Positions 44,229 through 50,314 of a stretch of 50,314 nt of DNA are shown piece after piece. Under the pieces are notes generated by a model. It had not been told where the DNA came from, did not search any database, and was given only the letters and a program-made list of their open reading frames with translations. Both the position numbers and the translations under genes were made by a program. The DNA lies in contig JAZULT010000093.1 in the NCBI GenBank assembly GCA_045603225.1, positions 1 to 50,314 of the forward strand, written 5' to 3'. This DNA comes from RGIG9115 sp045603225. GTDB taxonomy: Bacteria; Bacillota; Clostridia; UBA1381. Numbering within the stretch: position 1 is the first letter of the stretch; every line of letters begins with the position of its first letter.

Positions 44229-46211
44229 ATGACAGAGAAAATAAAAAAAATGCTGGAGCAGCTAAAAAATAAAAAATACAAAAATCTACGCAAAAGCGGA
44301 GAAATAATAAAACTTGACAACAAGTCTTCCATCTCTGAGTATTTTGATGCGTTCAGGAAGCTAGCCGATAACGGTAATTATCTGATTTTTGAATACGATG
44401 ATTTCGGATTTAACAGAGGCATCGATTCTCACATAGGCGGTAGTATGGGAAATCTCACCGTAAATTATGAACGTGTTATAACAAACGGACTCGATTTTGT
44501 AAAAAAACAGATAGAAGACAGAATTGAAAAAGAACATGATGAAGAAAAAATCTGGTACGGAAAAACAATGCTTGATTACATAAGCATTTGTTTTGATGTA
44601 TGTGATAAATATAAAAATGCGGCTGAAAAAGCTGGAAACATGAAATTATACAATGCTCTTCGGAAAATTCCTCATAATGGTGCTGAGACTTTTTATGAAG
44701 CATGTTTATTTCTGAAAATATGCGTGTACTTTCTGAGAGCTGAATGTACAGCACATATCGGATTCGGACGTTTTGATCAGTATATGCATCCGTTTTACTT
44801 GCATGATAAAGAAGCCGGAATAAGTGATGAAGAAATCTTCGAGACACTGGAATCATTTTTTATTTCAATAAATTACGATACTGATTTGTATCACGGAGTG
44901 ATACAAGGTGATAATGGTCAGAGTCTTGTTCTCGGAGGTTTTGATGAGAACGGAAACAGTATGTACAATGAACTTTCTCATATGTGCATGAAAGCATCAC
45001 TTGACCTTAATCTTATAGATCCTAAAATCAATCTGAGAGTCGGAAAAAACACACCGGATGAAATTTATGAATTTGCAACACTCCTTACAAAGCAAGGAAT
45101 GGGATTCCCCCAGTATTGTAATGATGATGTAGTTGTTCCCGGACTTGTTAAACTCGGATATGAGAAAAAAGATGCACTTAATTACGTTGTTGCCGCTTGT
45201 TGGGAATATATTATTCCGGGTTGCGGAGGAGATTATCCGAATATTGCAGTTTTTGATTTTCCGAAAGTTATAAACGATGTCATAGTGTCTGAAATTAAGA
45301 AATGTGAAACCTTCGACAGTCTCACAAACGAAGTCAGAATTGCAATTTCAAAGACATGCGACAATATTGTAAATCAATTTAAAACAATTGAATTTTCTTC
45401 AAGACCGTTGACATCAGCATTTACAGACGGATGTATCGAAACACTCACTGATATATGGCACGGAGGCACAAAATATCAGAATTTCGGAAGTCATGGTGCC
45501 GGTATATCAAATGCAGCTGATGCCCTTGCAGCTGTAAAAGAGAATATCTACGATAAAAAAACTATTGATAAGGATGTACTGCTCCAAGCTATATCTGATG
45601 ATTTCAACGGCTATGAAGATATAAGAATCATGCTTAAAAACAGCCCTAAAATGGGAAACGCAGATGTTTATGTTGATAATATTGCATACGACCTTATGAA
45701 GACTTTTTCCGAGAATCTTAATAACCGCGATAACGGAAAGGGCGGAATATGGAGAGCCGGAACGGGCAGTGCTATGGAATATATATTTAAAGGCAAAGAA
45801 TGTGAAGCCACTGTTGACGGAAGAAAAGCGTTCACTCCGTATTCTTCAAGTTTTTCACCATCTCTTAATGTAAAAACCGATGGACTGACATCAGTTATAC
45901 GTTCCTTTACAGGATTCAACATGACAGAAATTATAAACGGTGGGCCTCTTACTATTGAAGTACATGATTCAATCCTGAAAAGTGATGAGGGTATAAAAAA
46001 GATAGCAATGCTTGTTAAAAGCTTTGTATTACTTGGAGGTCATCAGCTTCAGCTTAATTCTGTAAACCGTGAAACCCTGATTGATGCTCAAAAAAATCCC
46101 GAAAATTATCCGGGACTTATTGTTCGTGTATGGGGATGGAGCGGATATTTCACCGAACTTGATGAAGTGTTTCAAAATCATATTATAAGCAGAACAGAAT
46201 ATACTAAATAA
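44229..46211 (+). CDS. Glycyl radical enzyme of unknown substrate
   Basis: Intact GRE of 660 residues. The thiyl loop VVAACWEYIIPG has Cys324 and Glu326, and the C-terminal glycyl radical loop is RVWGW with Gly636, where most GREs have RVSG/RVAG before an aromatic. It shares the CWE..IPG active-site block with the split GRE at 2015, so the two are paralogues. The motif differs from pyruvate formate-lyase (Cys-Cys) and from the GCVE of choline, glycerol and propanediol lyases, but Cys-x-Glu suggests related elimination chemistry. ATG at 44229 follows AAGGAG; the longer frame from 44115 runs through a terminator and promoter. Monocistronic, no activase nearby. Confidence 0.9.
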   Translation: MTEKIKKMLEQLKNKKYKNLRKSGEIIKLDNKSSISEYFDAFRKLADNGNYLIFEYDDFGFNRGIDSHIGGSMGNLTVNYERVITNGLDFVKKQIEDRIEKEHDEEKIWYGKTMLDYISICFDVCDKYKNAAEKAGNMKLYNALRKIPHNGAETFYEACLFLKICVYFLRAECTAHIGFGRFDQYMHPFYLHDKEAGISDEEIFETLESFFISINYDTDLYHGVIQGDNGQSLVLGGFDENGNSMYNELSHMCMKASLDLNLIDPKINLRVGKNTPDEIYEFATLLTKQGMGFPQYCNDDVVVPGLVKLGYEKKDALNYVVAACWEYIIPGCGGDYPNIAVFDFPKVINDVIVSEIKKCETFDSLTNEVRIAISKTCDNIVNQFKTIEFSSRPLTSAFTDGCIETLTDIWHGGTKYQNFGSHGAGISNAADALAAVKENIYDKKTIDKDVLLQAISDDFNGYEDIRIMLKNSPKMGNADVYVDNIAYDLMKTFSENLNNRDNGKGGIWRAGTGSAMEYIFKGKECEATVDGRKAFTPYSSSFSPSLNVKTDGLTSVIRSFTGFNMTEIINGGPLTIEVHDSILKSDEGIKKIAMLVKSFVLLGGHQLQLNSVNRETLIDAQKNPENYPGLIVRVWGWSGYFTELDEVFQNHIISRTEYTK

Positions 46212-46228
46212 TTTATTTGGTATAATAC

Positions 46229-46274
46229 AAAAAGCCATTGCAAGCAAGTGTCTCTGATATGCAACGGCTTTTTT
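46229..46274 (+). terminator. Terminator of the second GRE gene
   Basis: AAAAAGCC-A-TTGCA pairs with TGCAA-C-GGCTTTTT around a 17-nt loop, ending in TTTTTT, 17 bp after the stop. The A-run also permits use by ftsK on the other strand, although ftsK ends 70 bp away. Confidence 0.85.
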
Positions 46275-46344
46275 AATTATATGTTATTTATCCTCAAACA
46301 AAATTATTGAATGGTCTATGCATTTTTTGCATCCCTGGTCTTTT

Positions 46345-48813
46345 CTATAAATCTGCGTGGCTTATATATACCTGTCTCGGTTTTGACCCGTTTGCAGGGC
46401 CGATTACGCCACGTTCTTCAAGCTGGTCTATAATTCTACCGGCTCTTGAATATCCGACTTTCAGTCTTCGCTGAATCATTGCAGTTGAAATCTGACCAAG
46501 CTCAACAGCAAGCTCTATTGCCTGCGGTAATAATTCATCGCCATCATCGTCAGCATCAGGCGTAACACCGTTCTCTCCGGTTGATACTCTTTCAATATGC
46601 TCTTCAAGGTCTTCACTATAGTGAGCATCTTCATTCTGAGCTTTTAGAAAATCAAGAAGTCTCTCTATTTCGTCATCGGACACATACGCCCCCTGAACAC
46701 GTACAGGAGAACGCGAACCTTGCGGTGCGTAAAGCATGTCACCTTTTCCGAGAAGCTTATCCGCTCCGCCCTTATCAAGAATTACACGACTATCTGTATT
46801 ACTTGCAACAGCAAAAGCAATTCTCGAAGGAATATTTGCTTTAATAAGACCTGTGATAACGTCAGCGGTAGGTCTCTGTGTTGCAACAATAAGGTGAAGT
46901 CCTGCCGCACGAGCAAGCTGTGCAAGACGGCATATATAATCTTCTACTTCCTTTGCCGCAACCATCATAAGGTCTGCAAGCTCGTCTATAACAATAACTA
47001 TCTGCGGGAGCTTATCACCACCGTTTTTAGCCATAAGCTGATTATAGCTTTCAAGGTTCTTTACATAATTCTGAGCAAAAATATCATAACGTCTCATCAT
47101 TTCAGCCACTGCCCAGTTAAGAGCTCCTGCCGCCTTTTTAGGCTCAGTTACTACAGGAATAAGCAAATGCGGTATACCGTTATACACACCAAGTTCAACC
47201 ACTTTAGGGTCAACCATTATAAGCTTAACCTCGTCAGGTGAAGATTTGTACAAAAGACTTGTTATAATAGTATTTATACATACACTCTTACCCGAACCTG
47301 TAGCACCGGCAATAAGGACATGCGGCATTTTTGCTATATCTCCGACTACAACTCTTCCGCCTATATCACGTCCGAGTGCAACGGTCAGTTTTGATTTTGA
47401 TTTTTTAAATTCATCAGATTCGATAAGCTCTCTTGCTGTAACAGCCGCAGTTTCTCTGTTCGGCACTTCGATACCTACAGCCGCCTTTCCCGGCACTGCC
47501 GCAACAAGGACTGTAGGCACTGCGAGGTTAAGAGCAAGGTCATCAGCAAGTCCGACAATTTTACTTAATTTAACACCTGTATTCGGCTGAATTTCATATC
47601 GTGTTACAGAAGGTCCCTGAGTCACCTGCAAAAGCTTTGCTTTTACCCCGAAATTATCAAGAATAGCTATAAGCTTATTTGAAGTTTCATACATTTGCTG
47701 TCTTGAGTCTCCAACAGCATTTCTCGGTTTATTTAATAAATCTGTTCCCGGGAATACGTATTCACGTACAGGCTCTGCCATGCTTTCTTCAATTTCTTTA
47801 TTGTAAATCTCCTGTTCTGCAACTGTCAGATTTTTTTCTTTTTGTTTTGCCGGTTCTGAATGCTCATCATCAACCTCAGGAGCTTCGGCAATCTCTTCTA
47901 TAGGTTCTTCTACTGTTACTTCTTCTTTTTTCAGTTCAGGCTCTTCCTTATCACTGAAAAATTTTCCGAAAATTTCATCTATACCGTTTCCGTCAAAAAC
48001 AGTTTCTTTTGTTTCCTTTATTATTTCTTTTGGTTCTTCTGCTTCCTGCTTCTGTTTTTTTCCTGATTTGCTTTTTCTGGATTTATTCTCTTCCATAAAT
48101 CCAACAGCTTCCTGAATCAGATTTTCCTCATAATTATCCTCACGCGCAGAACGGGCAGACATTTTCTTTGCTGTTTTCTTCTTTGAATGATTGTAAGCCT
48201 TCTCATAATCCTTTCTACTGTCGATTTTATCAGCAGTTTCTTTTATTCCGCCAAACATACCTTTTATCAAGCCGAAGATTGAGCTGTAAACCGAATGTCC
48301 TGTATACAGGCTTATGAACCCAAGAAGCATAAGTATAATTATTATAGCGGCAACAGCCTTATGTACAAGATATGCAAGCGGACAGGCAAGGATTGCTCCG
48401 ACAACGCCACCACCTACACTAAGTGAAAAAATGCGGTACGATGCTGCTGTATAGCTTTCAACCACGCTTATAACTTCACCCGTCGAAATCAGATGATAAA
48501 ATGCGCTGATACACCACGTACACAAAAAAGCAAACAACATTCTCATTCGTATACTGCTTCTTGTTCTGAAACCGTATATTCCGACTTCTATAAGCAGAAT
48601 CGGAACAATAACTGCAGGTTTTCCGAACAGTCCGAGCATTAATTCCTTAAAGAAACCATTAACAGGTGCTTCAGGTGACATGAACAAGAACAGCAATAGT
48701 AAAATCCCTGCTATAATTGATATTAACGGTTTTAACAATGAATCGGAAATCTGACTTTTTTTCTTAGACTTTTGTCTGCTGTTTGCCGATTTCCTTTTTT
48801 TACTTTGTGCCAT
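46345..48813 (-). CDS. ftsK: DNA translocase FtsK/SpoIIIE
   Basis: Hexameric ATPase that pumps DNA through the division septum. The 822-aa protein has a basic N-terminus, four membrane segments in the first ~170 residues, a charged Lys/Glu-rich linker (~200-360), then the motor: Walker A GATGSGKSVCIN (~500), Walker B IVIVIDELADLMM and LIVATQRPTADVITG. The C-terminal gamma winged helix (QISTAMIQRRLKVGYSRAGRI) reads polarity sequences. ATG at 48813 fits GGAGG spacing (ten) better than the ATG at 48822. The gene ends in TAG, so TAG is used as a real stop here. It follows the rsmF-like gene by 18 bp. Confidence 0.97.
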   Translation of the reverse strand: MAQSKKRKSANSRQKSKKKSQISDSLLKPLISIIAGILLLLFLFMSPEAPVNGFFKELMLGLFGKPAVIVPILLIEVGIYGFRTRSSIRMRMLFAFLCTWCISAFYHLISTGEVISVVESYTAASYRIFSLSVGGGVVGAILACPLAYLVHKAVAAIIIILMLLGFISLYTGHSVYSSIFGLIKGMFGGIKETADKIDSRKDYEKAYNHSKKKTAKKMSARSAREDNYEENLIQEAVGFMEENKSRKSKSGKKQKQEAEEPKEIIKETKETVFDGNGIDEIFGKFFSDKEEPELKKEEVTVEEPIEEIAEAPEVDDEHSEPAKQKEKNLTVAEQEIYNKEIEESMAEPVREYVFPGTDLLNKPRNAVGDSRQQMYETSNKLIAILDNFGVKAKLLQVTQGPSVTRYEIQPNTGVKLSKIVGLADDLALNLAVPTVLVAAVPGKAAVGIEVPNRETAAVTARELIESDEFKKSKSKLTVALGRDIGGRVVVGDIAKMPHVLIAGATGSGKSVCINTIITSLLYKSSPDEVKLIMVDPKVVELGVYNGIPHLLIPVVTEPKKAAGALNWAVAEMMRRYDIFAQNYVKNLESYNQLMAKNGGDKLPQIVIVIDELADLMMVAAKEVEDYICRLAQLARAAGLHLIVATQRPTADVITGLIKANIPSRIAFAVASNTDSRVILDKGGADKLLGKGDMLYAPQGSRSPVRVQGAYVSDDEIERLLDFLKAQNEDAHYSEDLEEHIERVSTGENGVTPDADDDGDELLPQAIELAVELGQISTAMIQRRLKVGYSRAGRIIDQLEERGVIGPANGSKPRQVYISHADL

Positions 48814-48831
48814 TACGCACATTCCTCCTTA

Positions 48832-50106
48832 TTAATACAATCTCAGAGCTTTCGGGAAATGGTTCTTTAAAATGCCATTAACGCCTTTAGCCCAACCGAG
48901 CGGTAAACCGTCACAAAGGACACAGCCGTATCCGCTGAACTGTCCTTCTATAGTTTCACCGCGTAAATATTTTTTTACATTTTCATCATCTGCAGTCAGA
49001 TTTATATAATTTATAAAATCTTCTTTTCTGAGGTACTTTGCAAGTGCATGAGCAGGTTCAAAACGTCCCTTTCGGCACTCACCGAGATGCAAGCCTGCAC
49101 GTTTTACCTTAACACCGTCAATCGGCAAGAAAACAGGCATTAGATACAAATTGTCCCAGAATGATATAAAGTATCCGTTAAAATCTGTTTTCAAATGCTT
49201 TTTTTCAAACTCTTTAAAAAGCTTTACAGCTTCACGGGAGCATGTATATTCTCTGCCTTTTACGTCTCTTTCGCACTTTTCTCCCGAATGTGAAAGCAAT
49301 GCCGCAAAATGACCTTCACCCTCTACCCTGTGCGGATAAAGGACCTCTGCTTTTTCAAGCTTCATATCCGGATAGTTTTCTATAATATAATTAACAGCGC
49401 CCATATTTTCTTCTTCGGAAAAGGTACATGTTGAATATACAACCGCACCTCCCGGCTTCAGCATTTTCATTGCACTGTCAATTATTTTCTTCTGACGCTC
49501 GGCACATGAAAGAACGTGTTCCTCACTCCATGCCTGAACAGCGGCAGGTTCTTTTTTGAACATTCCTTCACCCGAGCACGGTGCATCTATAATTATCTTA
49601 TCAAAGGTTTCTCTGTATTTATTTTCAAGATTTTCAGGATTTTCATTAAGAACTATCACATTTTCAAAACCCATTCTCTCTACATTCTCAGAAAGAACAG
49701 AGCTTCGTTTTGGTATAATCTCGTTTGAAACAAGGACAATATCCTCATTTTCCGCAATCTGAGTAGTTTTACCCCCCGGTGCGGCACAAAGGTCAAGCAC
49801 CAAATCCCCTTTTTCAAGCGGAAGCATTTCCGCTGCACACATAGCAGACGGTTCCTGAAAATAAACCATTCCTGCCATATGATATGGATGATTTCCGCCA
49901 AGCGTGTCCTTATTAACATAAAACCCTCTGTCACACCACGGAACCCGCTTTGCATCAGGCAATACATTCTTAAGTAAACCGAACGCATTTTCCTTGCGTT
50001 TGTTTATTCTGATTCCGCTTTTCGGATTTTCATTATATGAGTCTAAGAAAGCATCAAAGTCTTCAAGACTTTTCATTCTTTCAAGAAATTTTACAGGTAA
50101 CTCCAT
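48832..50106 (-). CDS. rsmF: RsmF/NOL1-type RNA m5C methyltransferase
   Basis: SAM-dependent cytosine-5 methyltransferase, most likely for 16S rRNA. The 424-aa protein has VLDLCAAPGGKTTQIAE (SAM binding), the PCS catalytic/release motif in IDAPCSGEGMFKKEP, and the second conserved Cys in VYSTCTFSEEENMG. The C-terminal ~130 residues form the RsmF-type extension ending LCDGLPLGWAKGVNGILKNHFPK, a PUA-like part seen in YebU/RsmF homologues. AAGGAAGG lies 4 bases before the ATG. It lies just upstream of ftsK and may be co-transcribed with it. Confidence 0.93.
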   Translation of the reverse strand: MELPVKFLERMKSLEDFDAFLDSYNENPKSGIRINKRKENAFGLLKNVLPDAKRVPWCDRGFYVNKDTLGGNHPYHMAGMVYFQEPSAMCAAEMLPLEKGDLVLDLCAAPGGKTTQIAENEDIVLVSNEIIPKRSSVLSENVERMGFENVIVLNENPENLENKYRETFDKIIIDAPCSGEGMFKKEPAAVQAWSEEHVLSCAERQKKIIDSAMKMLKPGGAVVYSTCTFSEEENMGAVNYIIENYPDMKLEKAEVLYPHRVEGEGHFAALLSHSGEKCERDVKGREYTCSREAVKLFKEFEKKHLKTDFNGYFISFWDNLYLMPVFLPIDGVKVKRAGLHLGECRKGRFEPAHALAKYLRKEDFINYINLTADDENVKKYLRGETIEGQFSGYGCVLCDGLPLGWAKGVNGILKNHFPKALRLY

Positions 50107-50136
50107 AATACCTTCCTTTTTTATTTGCTTATTACA

Positions 50137-50193
50137 AAAAAGTCTACCTTCGGAAGTGAGCTGTGCGAACGAGAGTCACGATAGTGACTTTTT
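50137..50193. repeat. Nested inverted repeats at the end of the cls-like gene
   Basis: Outer arms AAAAAGTC (50137-50144) and GACTTTTT (50186-50193) enclose a second perfect hairpin AGTCAC-GATA-GTGACT (50174-50189). Each reading ends in a T-run, the outer one on the minus strand after the cls-like stop, the inner one on the plus strand. It may be a terminator or a small palindromic element. Confidence 0.45.
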
Positions 50194-50314
50194 CACATTA
50201 TAGGTGAAAACAATCTGCATATTCCTTCGAGCATTCTTTGTTTAATGCTGCGGTTATTATATGAAGATGTTGTTACCTCGTCACTGCTTTTTATATCGTA
50301 TTTAAAGATTTCAT
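50193..50314 (-). CDS. Cardiolipin-synthase-like protein, C-terminal end only
   Basis: Open frame entering from the right edge of the window; 39 residues to a TGA at 50195-50193. The C-terminus NNRSIKQRMLEGICRLFSPIM resembles the end of Firmicutes cardiolipin synthases (short basic amphipathic helix, then RLFSP plus a hydrophobic residue). The assignment rests on this tail alone. It is followed on the minus strand by nested inverted repeats, then rsmF. Confidence 0.5.
   Translation of the reverse strand, partial: EIFKYDIKSSDEVTTSSYNNRSIKQRMLEGICRLFSPIM

Noticed and set aside
1..50314. CRISPR arrays, tRNA or rRNA genes, prophage
   Set aside because: No regularly spaced repeats, tRNA cloverleaf sequences, rRNA sequence or phage structural genes were recognised by eye. 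A covariance-model search was not possible here.

Overview
The window looks like a chromosomal segment of a low-GC, anaerobic Clostridia-type Firmicute, probably gut or rumen associated and near Ruminococcus/Oscillospiraceae. The evidence is the PolC-type replicase, the rnc-smc-ftsY block, a SpoIIIE/FtsK translocase, a CarD regulator, glycyl radical enzymes, very AT-rich intergenic DNA and near-consensus sigma-A promoters. The genus cannot be fixed from sequence alone. No rRNA, tRNA or CRISPR array was recognised.

Layout. 1-1912: an almost complete group II intron on the minus strand, with its reverse transcriptase and recognisable EBS/IBS pairs. 2015-4138: a glycyl radical enzyme (GRE) gene split by one in-frame TAG into a catalytic part and a YfiD-sized glycyl-radical part. 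4226-14502 (minus): rnc, a radical SAM gene, smc, ftsY and polC, closely packed. 14638-18756 (minus): iscS, iscU, an MFS transporter, plsX and acpP. 18979-25257: a PutP-type symporter, a DUF4846 lipoprotein, a GH88 unsaturated glucuronyl hydrolase and a heparinase-II/III-like lyase, with a divergent AraC regulator; this resembles intracellular uronate-containing glycan breakdown. 25260-27594: a DUF554 membrane protein, then a CNNM-type ion transporter preceded by its own promoter, a 41-codon acidic leader ORF and a terminator inside that ORF.

27635-32605 (minus) is the most unusual region: a Leu-codon-rich leader peptide and terminator precede a LeuA-like protein with a diverged active site, a fusion of a sugar-isomerase-like TIM barrel with an acyl-CoA synthetase, and an amidohydrolase. 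I recognise no described pathway with this composition. 32644-33816: ispD and carD. 34061-36319: serC-serA. 36493-37425: manA. 37601-44089 (plus): a TolC-like protein, a lipoprotein adaptor and an RND pump, unusual in a presumed monoderm, with tcdA overlapping the pump gene. 44229-46211: a second GRE sharing the rare CWE active-site motif of the first. 46345-50314 (minus): ftsK, an rsmF-like methyltransferase and the tail of a cardiolipin-synthase-like gene.

Main leads: (1) the leader-controlled LeuA-like / TIM-barrel-ligase / amidohydrolase operon; (2) the candidate translation-coupled attenuator of the CNNM gene; (3) the split GRE and its paralogue. Start codons were chosen from Shine-Dalgarno (SD) spacing and family N-termini, and often differ from the longest ORF.
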